In this document: positions 11,851-22,693 of the stretch, piece after piece | Layout of the letters: each line of letters opens with the position of its first letter | How positions within the stretch are numbered: position 1 is the stretch's first letter | NCBI RefSeq assembly: GCF_027942865.1 | Contig: NC_134528.1 | Coordinates: forward strand, 28,889,732-28,953,731 | Reading direction: 5' to 3' | Origin: Odontesthes bonariensis | Taxonomy: Eukaryota > Chordata > Actinopteri > Atheriniformes > Atherinopsidae | Length of the DNA: 64,000 nucleotides | The notes under the pieces: model-generated | What the model saw: only the letters and a program-made list of their open reading frames with translations | What the model was told of the DNA's origin: nothing | The model's database searches: none | Made by a program: the position numbers and the translations under genes

Positions 11851-12845
11851 GCTACGTTCACACTGCAGGTCTTAATGCTCGATTGTGATTTTTTTTTTTT
11901 GCTGAGATCCGAATTTTTTTTGTGTGGTTGTTGACATTATAATTTAAATGTGACCGCCATCAGGCTCCAGTGTGAGCGGTCTACGGCCCTAAAGTGACCG
12001 GCATGCACAGAAGAAGATGTGATGTTACCTGTAGCATGCTGTGTTAACGGAAGTAAATATGGATGCTACAAATGTCAGGATGTGTATTAATTCTGAAGTT
12101 GTTGTGCAATTGGAGCCCACAAAATTATGACCAAGCAATAAAGGGAAGAAGAAGAAGGCACATTTTAATTATGTGTGATGGTATTTGCCATGCTTGTTTC
12201 TTTCATTGTTTATATTTGATCTCGTCCCGGCTCCTCCGGCGCAGAATTGTGACTTCTGTCTCACTTCAATGACGTAAAAGTCAGATGAAATGCGTCATGA
12301 CCGTTCAGAATGGGGTCGCTTTGAAAAACATTAGATATGTACCTGATTTAGGACTACATATGAAAGTGACCTGGGTCTGATTTGAGAAAATCGGATTTGT
12401 CTGAACAGCACAAATATAAATTTAAAAAAAAATCAGATATGGGTCAGATATGGGGGCTGCACGGTGGTGTGGTTGGGTGGCACCATCACCTCACAGCGAG
12501 AGGGTTCCAGGTTCAACTCCCAGCTGGGGCCTTTCTGTGTGGAGTTTCTTTGTTCTCCCTGTGTATGCGTGGCTTCTCTCTGGGTACTCTGTCCAAAAAC
12601 ATGCATGAGTTAATTGGTGTCTCTAAAAAAGAAATTGTCCCCAGGAGTGTGTGTGGTTGTTTGTCTCTGTGTGGCCCTGTGACGGACTGGCGACCTGTCC
12701 AGGGTGTACCCTGCCTCTTTCCTAAAAACACCTGGGATAGGGTCCAGCCCCCCAGCGACCTGACCGGCGGATTAAGCGGGTATAGAAGATGGATGGATGG
12801 TCCCAAATGAGCAAAAAAAGTCAGATTTGGGCCACTTTTGCCTGC
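11851..12845. mobile_element. non-autonomous DNA transposon with ACACTGCAG ends, carrying a SINE
   Basis: The left end reads CTACGTTCACACTGCAGGTC and the right end TGCCTGCAGTGTAAATAT, imperfect inverted repeats. Both sides contain repeated CAGAT(A/T)TGGG-type subterminal words (12430-12450 and 12820-12835). No transposase is seen. The SINE at 12451-12800 sits inside it. Confidence 0.55.
12451..12800 (+). repeat. tRNA-derived SINE-like repeat, full-length, copy 1
   Basis: The head GGCTGCACGGTGGTGTGGTT has A-box-like sequence, followed by a B-box-like GTTCCAGGTTCAACTCCC, the body CTGTGTGGAGTTTCTTTGTT, and a TGGATGGATGG tail. Same family as 18521-18897. It is a repeat, not a tRNA gene. Confidence 0.8.
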
Positions 12846-12989
12846 AGTGTAAATATATTAACATATGAATTACTCATAAGTACTACACTCAACCCAACTT
12901 TAAAAAATCCGTGATTGAGCAGAACAAAATATGCCCGGTATAACAGAAAGCTGAGTTTAGCCAGGCAAACTGAAATTGTGCATTCATTT

Positions 12990-13312
12990 ATTCATTCATT
13001 TATTTATTTTCCTTACCTGCTTAATCCTATTCGGGGTTGCAGGGGGGCTGGAGCCTATCCCAGGTGCTTTTAGGCAACAGGCAGGGTACACCCTGGACAG
13101 GTCGCCAGTCTGTCACAGGGCCACACAGAGACTACAAGACGAACAGCAAAGCACAGCCAGAATCACTCCTCAGGTCAATTTAGAAGAACTAGTTAACCTC
13201 ATGTATTTGGACAGTGGAAGGAAGCCGGAGTACCCGGAGAGAACCCACACATGCATGGGGAGGACATGCAAACTCCTCACAGAAAGGCTCTAGCAGAGAT
13301 TTGAACCTCAGT
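12990..13312 (-). repeat. tRNA-derived SINE-like repeat, copy 2 (inverted)
   Basis: This copy has the opposite orientation to copy 1: GGCAGGGTACACCCTGGACA at 13079-13098 and the B-box complement GAGATTTGAACCTCAG near 13296. The tail end lies at about 12990, next to ATTCATTT repeats. Confidence 0.75.
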
Positions 13313-15974
13313 AGACTAATTAGAAATAATTTTAAAAAAAGAAATAATTTGCACAGTTAGTGAAAGATTCAAAGGACCGAACAATAAAAGGGGAATGACT
13401 ATATTTAACAATTTTGATGTTTATCGGTTCCCAGAATAGTTTCATTTTATATGTTGCAGGATATAATTCTAATATCAAGAGCAACAACAGATGGACAAAG
13501 AAGACATTACAGTGAAGCTCAATTGTCCTCTTTCATCCAATATTTTAAAGTTAGAGCTGGCCCCTCTGGTGCTTTATGTGAAAGCTTGGGAAATCATTAC
13601 CATGGCCTCTGCATAACCTCTATAAGTCTGGTTAGTGTCAATAACCTAGCCTTTAAAAATTGATAAGGGTGATCACCTCGCTCATAGAAAGACCATTTTT
13701 GAGCAGCAGACATCCGTATGAGGTTATTCTCATATATAAGTCATGCCTCGCTTTCAGGATGCATCACCGTGAATGTTGCTTCAGGACAATCATCTTTACA
13801 ACGTTTGGGCCTTATCAACATATTGCTCACAAGAGAGTCCAGACAGATAACTGAGAGAAGCTATTAGGCTTACATCATTCACAGATACTGCTGCACACCC
13901 CAACGCTTTTCAGTTTGATTTACCTATACGCAGAAATAAATCTGACAGATTCATGGCTGATATTATACAACAGGCTCATGATCTCTCTGGAAAGTCATGT
14001 TAAATAATTATTCATATGTGGGGCAGAGCCCCTGTCACACACACAGGGAAACAGACATGGTCTGGCAGAACTACATGACATATGTAAATATCAAAATGCC
14101 AATTTGGAGAGTCCGGCTGAGTTCTTTGAGGAAATCTTTCGTGTTTGACATGTGGAAATGTCACAGAGCTGCATTTATTCATGTGAACATTAGAGGCGCA
14201 TTCCTGTCCCGAGGCTCCAGAGACAAAAGATGTAGAACTCCCTGGAGGAGAGTGACCTGGAGGACAGACCCGCGCATACCAGCTGGACTTGACACAAATA
14301 GTGTCTCCCCCACCCACCCACACAAATGCACAATCAGTGCTTGGACCAGATCTGCAGAATTTACCCTGTATTTATGTGTCCTTTGCGAATATGTCGTTTC
14401 GGATATAATGTGCCGAATGTGATAAAGAACAGATTATACATCGCATTCAGGGCACATGGATGAACATTGATCTCAGCAGTGAGGTAAAAGTTCCTCTCCT
14501 GCAGCCCCGAGGTGATGAGTGCTATAAATCTACGAGTGACACGCGGCTGCATGTTTTCCATCTGTGCAAACATCATGACTGCCTGGGTCTATGGCATATA
14601 TTCCTTTGTTTTAGAGGAATGAGTTTTTTTATGAACACGTTTAAGATTCTTTATTCATTGTTATTTTGTATTTCACTGCAACGGTCAAGCATTGGGAGCA
14701 AAAGGTAGTCATTTTGCAGAAGAAAAAAAAACAAAAACCTGCAAAAAAGGTTTTCAAGTGTATGGCGATTCAGCTGAGAATTCACAACTGACTAATCAGA
14801 TAGTTGCTTTTATGTTGTTAAAGATTTTTCTAGTAAATACAAGGAGACTTAGGTATAAAAGCAGAGTCTCTGCAAAGGCTCTTCATAAGCTTAAACTGTC
14901 ATCAACACAGATGAGTTGCTGCCACCTAGAGGACACACACAGAAAATACAGCCATTTTTATCTGCGTGAGAGGCACAAATGCACAAAGATATATAAATAG
15001 ACATATAAACTTCAGCATTTCTGTCATTTTTATGCTTATTTATGCTAATCCTTGCTGTGCTTTTTGCACCCTCTTCTTTGTGACATCAGTTATTTCGTCC
15101 AAATAGCTTTGATAGATGCTTATATCATTGTTATCAAACAGTTTCCTGCCAAAGTGAAGAATAAAAGTCAAACAGTGCTCTCCTTCTCTTTTGCAGGTCT
15201 TCAGAATATGTGAATGAATATGTACATGAAACGAGTATGAGTTTCTTCTCAGTTGCTTACACTTTGGGGATACTGGTTGTTCGGTTGTGTTTATCAGTGT
15301 AGACAATGTGTATGGAAATACATTTTATCTTAAAGAATGAAATATACATTTTTACTTTGACAAGTCAGTTTGAGGGATCGTTTTTAGGCAGAGCCAGTAA
15401 TAACAGGCTTAGCAAAAGAAGTTTATGGAACATATTGTATTGCATAAAAAAGTTGTGATTTGACTAATTGGAGGGCTGTGCCCCACTAAACCTTGATGAA
15501 TGACAAAGCCCCTGCTTCTACATCTGTCTGGACATGAATGATGTTAAATCTTACCTCAAACTTTCCTATGTCACTGCTTTCCCCCTGTGTGCTACTTAGC
15601 GTTTGGACGTGTGTGACATACCCTTCAAATAAAATTTGCTCTCACGTAAATTCAAATCGAGTACTTTGAAGAATGTGGTAATTGAGTACACATTTCAGTA
15701 AAACATGTTTCACTTTTTGTCTGAATCGAATGCAGCGTGTCCTATGAGAGAGCTAACCTACGATGCCGTCCATCAGTCTGTGAATGCGTGCGATAGAGAA
15801 AAAAGTAACTTTTGCCAAAACAAAGTTTATTCTGACTAATTTATTAGCTTTATAATCTTCAAATCAATCATAGACCCAAGATTAACTAGAGCTCTTTTGC
15901 ATGCCTAACTCTCACCACGAGAGGGAATTAAGAAGAAAACACTCCTGTTTGTTGTCGCCCACCTGGCTGTGATT
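13313..15974. other. non-coding stretch, nothing recognised
   Basis: Several open frames of 60-140 codons overlap on both strands without similarity to any family I know and without codon pattern or splice support. Treated as chance frames. Confidence 0.55.
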
Positions 15975-15989
15975 CTTAGTGTCTTTTTT

Positions 15990-16191
15990 TTTCTTAAATA
16001 TTTTTTGGGGCTTTTTATGCCTTTAATTGATAGACAGTTGGAGAGAGAGAGGAAGCAGGGGGCAGAGAGATGGGGAAGACATGCAGCAAAGGGCTGTCTG
16101 GTGTGGGACTTGAATTGGGGCCAGCTGCAGCGAGGACTGTAGCCTCTGTACATGGGGCGGCTGCTTAACCCGCTACGCCACCGACTGCCCC
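15990..16191 (-). repeat. tRNA-derived SINE (GGGGCAGTCGGTGGCGTAG family) with target duplication
   Basis: On the minus strand the head GGGGCAGTCGGTGGCGTAGC is followed by the B-box-like CCCAATTCAAGTCCCACA and the tail TTAAAGGCATAAAAAGCCCC. CTTAGTGTCTTTTTT occurs on both sides (15975-15989 and 16192-16206) as the target-site duplication. Confidence 0.88.
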
Positions 16192-16294
16192 CTTAGTGTC
16201 TTTTTTAAAATTTCTCAGAGTGATGAATACAGATTAATACAGATTAATACAGATTAAGTTATTGCAGTGGGTGACTTTAACATTACTTTAGATG

Positions 16295-16420
16295 GGGTGG
16301 TCAGTCCCGCATCGGACGGCCCTTTACTGCATGTTTTTCCCCCTCTCTCTGCCCCCTGCTTCCTGTCTCTCCCTTCAACTATCCTGTCTATTAAAGGCAT
16401 AAAAAAGCCCCAAAAAACAA
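16295..16420 (+). repeat. 5'-truncated SINE of the same family, opposite orientation
   Basis: It shares the body (CCCCCTCTCTCTGCCCCCTG) and the tail TTAAAGGCATAAAAAAGCCC with the preceding SINE but lacks most of the tRNA-like head. TACTTTAGATG on both sides (16284-16294 and 16421-16431) is the target duplication. Confidence 0.87.
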
Positions 16421-16431
16421 TACTTTAGATG

Positions 16432-17104
16432 TTTAAGATTAGAATATCACCATTAATTCTATATTAAACTCAACTGACTTTTTCTCAAAACACACATACC
16501 TATATTCTGAACACACCTTTCATCATACCCTTTATCTTGTTCTAACATATGGCACTGAAAATGAGTAATTAGCACTATTTTCTCATAACCTTAGCTTGTC
16601 ATCTTTAAGTTTATATTACTTGACTATACAGAGAATGCTGTAACCAAATTTAAAGAATCATTTCCATGTGCTTACACAACAGAGGCTATCTTCCTCCTGA
16701 CTACACAAGTTGATTATCTCGCTGACAGAGATACTGCTTCAGTGCGTACAACATTGGATGATGTTGCTCCACTGAAAAAGAAGGTAATCAGTCAGAGGAG
16801 GCTGGCTCCATGGTTAAATTCTCAGCTATGAAGCACACTCCAAGACAGCTGGAAAGATGATGGCATTACACTCATTTAGAAGAATTTCACTTATTGTTGA
16901 AAGATAATTCATTAAGAAATAAACATTTTAAAAATCCCTTTGCAGAGTTAGAACTGCTTATTATTCATTACTGAAAGAGGAGAGGGGAGCGTGGTGGTTA
17001 TCTCAGCAAGAAGGTTCCCATTTCAAATCTCTTTGCATGTTCCACACGTGTGGGTCCTCAGAAGGGGATGGCTCACCACTCTCCTTCAAAGTTTCCATGT
17101 TTCA
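16432..17104. other. non-coding stretch, nothing recognised
   Basis: AT-rich DNA. A weak run of LINE-like words is possible near 16700-16850, but no protein motif can be supported. Confidence 0.45.
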
Positions 17105-17225
17105 GTTCAGTTTTTATTTATTTATTTATATAGTGCAAAATAACAACAAATGTCATCTCAAGGCACTTCAAAGAGCTCAATTCAAGACAATTCTAATCCA
17201 ATTCATTGTAATACAATCATAATCC
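17105..17225 (-). repeat. LINE 3'-end-type repeat
   Basis: The segment CAGTTTTTATTTATTTATTT, then TATATAGTGCAAAATAACA and CTCAAGGCACTTCAAAGAG, matches the unit at 53434-53500 in the same orientation. Confidence 0.65.
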
Positions 17226-18504
17226 AGAGTTTTGACAATTCTTTATTCTTTACTTTGAATTTTATATTTTTTAAATTTTCCTTAATGTGGACCAATAGAC
17301 TGTTCTGAAAAGCGGTAACATCTTTCCCATGCAATGCATCTTCTGACATCTTCTTTGTGTGAGAAGGATGAGAAGCTACTGTGCATAAATAAGGGTTCTT
17401 TATAATCTTGCCAACTAAAACATTACAGCAATACCTTTCCCAATGGGAGGCTATTGTTCATTTACTTCCAGGTGGTGATTTATTGGCAAGGCAGAGCATT
17501 TTACTGCATATTGAATAACTAAACATTTTACAATATCTACCATTATGTTTCCCTTAGGAAGTTTCAATTCTCATGAATGCTGCTTCAAATACATTCAACG
17601 CAACTTGGAAGTCAGGTCACTGAGGGCCAAAGTGGGGATTAGTACCTTGCCCAAGGACACAAGTAAACTGCAGATACCGGCAACCCTCCAGTTGAAGACC
17701 TCGTAGAGGTTCAGTTGCCTCAGTTTGATAAGTATAAACTCCAGGCATTTCAAATTTAAATAGTACATTTGTATACAGCCACTCCTAGCATCAATTTTGT
17801 GATGTTAAACAAGAATGATGATGCTTCACAAAGCTTCAGGGCTCTCTGTGCTGTTCTAGGGATTTCAACACAGCAGTGACATCTGCTGGTGTGTGAACTG
17901 TACAGGAGACCTTTCAAAATGGGGCCAAAGGCCAAAATATTCCATCCATCCATTTTCTATACCCCCTCAAGCCAACTCATTGTTTGGGGGGGGGGGGGGG
18001 GAGGGTGCTGGAGCCAGTTTCTAATAAGCTACTTGTTAAGACTTAGAGTTCTTGTGAAAATATGAATATGGTTTTTTTTTGTCTTTTATATAGTAGGAAA
18101 GAATGTCTTCTAATGAGAAGGTTTTGTTTGTCATTAGAGGTGGCTCCTGGATGAATTTTTCACATACATTAAGTATAAATACACAACATCTGAATCAAGT
18201 TTTTAAATTGATTTCTTGACCAAAGCATTCTCAAGGTTAAAGAGAAGAGAAGGTTCCATCTTGTTATCAGCACACATTCAAAAAGCTAGCATCTGTGATG
18301 GTCTTGGGGGCTTCAGGGCAGATAGAGTTCCAAAGTCACACATATGTCAAGTTAGAATTTAGGCTATACAGTAGAAACACCATTTTAGAGGAACATTTGT
18401 CCTCCAGACAATACCTTAAGCATCATTTATGCAAAAAACATGAGAAAGGAATTACAGAGAGCCTGAAATCGTTGATTAGTGAACAAAGTGAATATTTCAG
18501 ATTC
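17226..18504. other. non-coding stretch with a SINE-tail scrap and poly-G run
   Basis: At 17940-18020 the words CCATCCATCCATTTTCTATA and GGTGCTGGAGCC resemble the end of the tRNA-derived SINE in minus orientation, broken by a run of G at 17986-18000. The rest is unremarkable. Confidence 0.5.
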
Positions 18505-18515
18505 AGATCTATTTC

Positions 18516-18897
18516 TATCTAGGGCTGCACGGTGGTGTGGTGGTTAGCACCGTCGCCTCACAGCAAGAAGGTTCCAGGTTCAACACCCAGCTGGGGCCTT
18601 TCTGTGTGGAGTTTGCATGTTCTCCCCGTGTATGCGTGGGTTCTCTCCGGGTACTCCGGCTTCCTCCCACTGTCCAAAAAATCATGCATGTTAGGTTGAT
18701 TGGCATCTCTAAATTGTCCTTAGGAGTGAGTGTGAGCGTGTATGGTTGTTTGTCTCGTTTGTCTCTATGTGGCCCTGCGATGGACTGGCGGCCTGTCCAG
18801 GGTGTACCCTGCCTCTCGCCCATTGACTGCTGGGATAGGCTCCAGCCCGCCCGCGACCCGATCGACGGATTCAGCGGTATAGATAATGGATGGATGG
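18516..18897 (+). repeat. tRNA-derived SINE-like repeat, copy 3, with target duplication
   Basis: A full-length copy runs from GGGCTGCACGGTGGTGTGGT to the GGATGGATGG tail. AGATCTATTTC flanks it on both sides (18505-18515 and 18898-18908). It is the best-preserved copy in the window. Confidence 0.87.
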
Positions 18898-18908
18898 AGA
18901 TCTATTTC

Positions 18909-19801
18909 CATGGATTTCCGTGAAATTTCAAACCCAAGTTTTTCAAATGACAGAGACAGTTGTTGGGAAAAAAATGGTTTGGAGTGGGAAAATGTTGTCA
19001 ACCAATAACTGAACACGTATCTGTGAAGATTCATCAGACAGGAATGCTATTAAAAAACACAAAAAACTCAATTGTGAATTTGGAAGAGTAAAAAGAACAA
19101 GTTACCTCTCTAAAATAGTGCAGTACAAATATGACCAAGGTGAATATTATTACAACTATCTGAGTTGGTATTTGTTTTGTAATCATCTCCAGAACCTCCT
19201 GAGCCCACAGTAAAGCTGATCCTGTTATCTGCTGCTGCAGCACATCCTTTTGCTCGTAGGATTTTTAGACTGGATTTGATCAATTACAAAACTTAGCCTT
19301 TAAAAAGAGGCAAACGATGAAATATATGTTTTCTCTTTTTTTTCTCTCTTTTTTTATATCAAAGATTGAAACTGTAAGACCAATAACTACAATAAGTGCT
19401 TGTCCTGTTGGGTTCCTTTGATCTGACATGTTCAAATGCAACGTTCAAAATTGTATTAACAATACTGAAGTCAGAAGATATGAATAATATTTTCTTTTCT
19501 CCTTAGTATGGACCCACTGTATGCTTTTTGCCCATCAATAAAAAATCAGACGCACTGGGACAGGAGCCAGTAAGTGCATTGGCTAAAGAATCAAACATAG
19601 TTCTCAGAAGTTGGTGGAGTCCAAAACTGAAGTGGCAAAAAGGACAAAAATTAACTTACATGAATTAAGGGATCTAAAACATTCTAAGTAATATGCAAAT
19701 TTAGCTCTCTAAGCACTGGGTGTGTCAACAGATAACTGATTGCTACTGTGTAAGCTAAATCAAATTTGTAAGTTGATTTTGTATTCACCGTTTGTTTCCT
19801 C
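18909..19801. other. non-coding stretch downstream of dhrs7c
   Basis: No repeat family or coding region was recognised. It may include distal 3' untranslated sequence of dhrs7c, but no polyadenylation signal could be chosen with confidence. Confidence 0.45.
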
Positions 19802-20219
19802 TACACTGGAAAAAATGCCCCTCCAAAAATAAGTTAAAAAAACAACAAATACAAGACGTTTTTACTTGAAATAAGCAAAAAATATCTGCCAATGGAACTC
19901 GTGAAAATCGGCTTGTCAAGATTTCTTGAAATAAGATGTGATATTTAGGACTTTTGAGATAAAAGTGATCTTGAAATTAGCTAAAAAAAACCTCTTCAAA
20001 TGTCAAAAAAAGCTTGTTTCATATGATATGTGACTCAAAACAATTTGTTTTCAAGACTTTTTCATTTAGATTGTCAAGACGTATTGTCTTCAAACAAGTC
20101 CCTATATCTGGATGAAATGGTACTTGTTAAGCAGTTCTGTCTGATATTAAGTGTAATGAGATATTTTGACTAGAAATGAGACAAATATACTTGGTAAGAC
20201 TTAGATTTTTTCCAGTGTA
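19802..20219. mobile_element. MITE with TA target duplication and CACTGGAAAAAAT ends
   Basis: The inverted ends CACTGGAAAAAAT (19804) and ATTTTTTCCAGTG (to 20217) are both flanked by TA, as in Tc1/mariner-type insertions. The interior is rich in CTTGAAATAAG and TCAAGA words in both directions. No open frame is present. Confidence 0.75.
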
Positions 20220-20420
20220 CCCCTAACGGGCCTTATGTATGGTCAATTTGACCTCCCTCACATCAGCCTACGTGTTCAGCAGTTATCATAAACCAGCTTA
20301 TAGACAGACATCAACTAATATTACAAATCAGCCTCAAGCTTTCAGGACATGTTTTTTTTATATTTGATATTTCCAAACAAGCCGCGCTTCATCTAACATC
20401 TCTAGTGCCCTCTTGTTCTC

Positions 20421-20629
20421 CTACTGCATCTCCTCAGCCAACACTGAGTCCTTCACTCCCGCTGCCAGCACAGCGAAGAGGAAGGGTGGACAGAGGGAGC
20501 GGAGGTAGAGGGCCACCCTGGGGATGGGGTGGGCCAGCACGACCTCCTTCCTCTTCCTGTTCACCGTTTGCATAATCTCATTGGCCAGGACTGAGGGGCG
20601 CACACCGTGGGTCAGCTGGTTGGTAATAT
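20421..20629 (-). CDS. dhrs7c: dhrs7c coding exon 6 (C-terminus and stop)
   Basis: The acceptor is TCTCCCACAG. The exon completes a split tyrosine codon, then reads ITNQLTHGVRPSVLANEIM and ends at a TAG stop (20423-20421). The hydrophobic segment VALYLRSLCPPFLFAVLAAG near the end is typical of the DHRS7B/C C-terminus. Intron 5 is only 126 bases. Confidence 0.94.
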
Positions 20630-22661
20630 CTGTGGGAGAACAAAGAGAACACACAGATCTATATTTGACTAAGCACACAAATAAAAAGGAAATTGAAACC
20701 ATTGGTACCAGTGTAAAGTTTTGTCTTGCATCATTTAGTCCGTTGTTTTACTCACATGCAACCAGGGTGTTTTGTTTAGGTGCAGGCTCCCCAACTGCTG
20801 GCAGGTCAGACACGTTTATGAAGGTGTGACTAATAACGCTGACAGCGATCCCATACTCCTCCACCTCAGCCCTCAGGCAGTCGAAGAAGGCCTGCGCTGC
20901 ATGTTTAGAGGCCGAGTCTAACAGCAAACACAGCGCACATATTCATAGAAAGGCAAAAAGAGGTGGAGCTGGTCTGGAAAGAAATCTCATTCCATTCATT
21001 GCACAGAGCTACTCTGTCTAATTGTTTTCTGCCTCGTCAACAGAAGCCTTCCAGTGTCACGTTGTACTGTTAGAACACACCTGACACCTCAGTAGGCTTT
21101 CTATGTGGCTCTGTATCATCTATAAAATGCGCTGCCAACAATTTTCATGGGGACAGTTTCTTTGGAAGAAAGCAGTTCCAGAGTTGTATTAGTGTTGATA
21201 ACAAAAATATACAAACAGCGTCAAAAAGGTGAAAAATAAGAACTGCAACATTTGAATTTTTTCAGGGTTTGATAAAAAGATTTTAGTTCATCATATTTAT
21301 TACATATATAGGTTTAATTTCAGGCTTATTGATTTCACTCAGTCAGTTAATTATAAATCATTCTATCTAAACTCTCTTTTTACATCTTTATGAGCATCTT
21401 GAAAATCCTTGATTATAGCTAACATCCACTCAGTTGTTACTTTATCAGCTGTCAGTTAGCAACCTACATGCAAGGTGGTCATTTCTGTGGAAGTTGGTAG
21501 GCCATTTTGTCCCCCTTCACTAAGCATCAAGTTTTAATTCTTGTTTATTTTTCTGAAAGATTTATCTTATGTGTTGTTTCTTACGCTAAATAATGAGAAA
21601 CATAAGCCATCAATGGATTGCTGCTGAGAATTTCTGCTTTGAATCAGCAAAGCAGCACCTACAGTCTCAGAAAGACAAGGTCACTCAGTCCACATGTTCA
21701 ATGTTGAAGATAGTAGGAACCAATCCTGACAACTTGCATGTGTGCATGTGCATGTGGTGTGAGGAACCAATTCTTTGTGAAGTTAGGACAAGCTATGAGA
21801 TGAAGTGGTTCTCTGAGCAGCTGCTAGCATCTGGAACTACATTCTAAACAACAGAAGTCACATACAAGAAGAAGTATCAGAACATTGAAGATTCTATCAC
21901 TTCAACATTATGAAAAAAGCACTGCTCCTGGAAGTGTCAAGGAATCCAGTGACCATTAGCATCCGTGGCACTGGCTTCAGGCCTACTTGCCTGACAAGCT
22001 ACTGTGGTTGCTAGCAGCTATGGCTGGCGGGCTGAGTCTGCAATGAGCTGCTTGGCAGATACTAATTGCAAGCCTTGACACAGAGGCCACGAGCGGCCGC
22101 TAGCAGCTGCTGGGATTGCACCACCCATCCCGCCATTCCGACATCCCGCCATTCAACAAGGCTTTCCATATAAGGAAACGTGCCTTACTCAACAGGTGAG
22201 TCCCTTCTTTACATGTTTTAAGACATGTGTACAGATGTGATACATCTATAAAAGCGTAATTAAAGCCTCTCCCCCTCTCTCTCTGCCTGTTCTTTCTCAA
22301 AGCTTGTGATGTTTGAATGATATTAAACTGATACTGAATGATGATTTAAGGGTCAAATCGACAGTCAGAGGGGAGGATCAGGTGGATGTGGGCTTATTTC
22401 AGATTTTAAAATAGAAATAAAAGATGATGGCACTCAGGATCCATCCATAAGGGCTGTGTTGTTACTATTTCACTATAAATCCTGTGTGTGCGTGTAACAG
22501 CTGTCATGTAGGTGTGTCGGATACCATCAGGTCCTGACAATGTCATGAGTCTGTGGTAACTTTCAAAATGCACTTCAAAAGCAAATTAATGATATTCAAA
22601 TAGTTTATTACACAAAAAGGAGCGACAAACACTGTTCACTTATTGATTTAAAAATATTAAA

Positions 22662-22693
<32 letters not shown>

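Noticed and set aside
12451..12540. tRNA gene in the A/B-box-like sequence
   Set aside because: The boxes are those of a dispersed SINE. No cloverleaf can be folded and the sequence recurs at 18521.
12382..12810. 142-codon plus-strand frame
   Set aside because: It is the tRNA-derived SINE read through. The same protein-like words appear at 18537-18923 for the same reason.
14012..14422. Overlapping frames of 141 and 103 codons on opposite strands
   Set aside because: No family resemblance, no codon pattern and no splice support.
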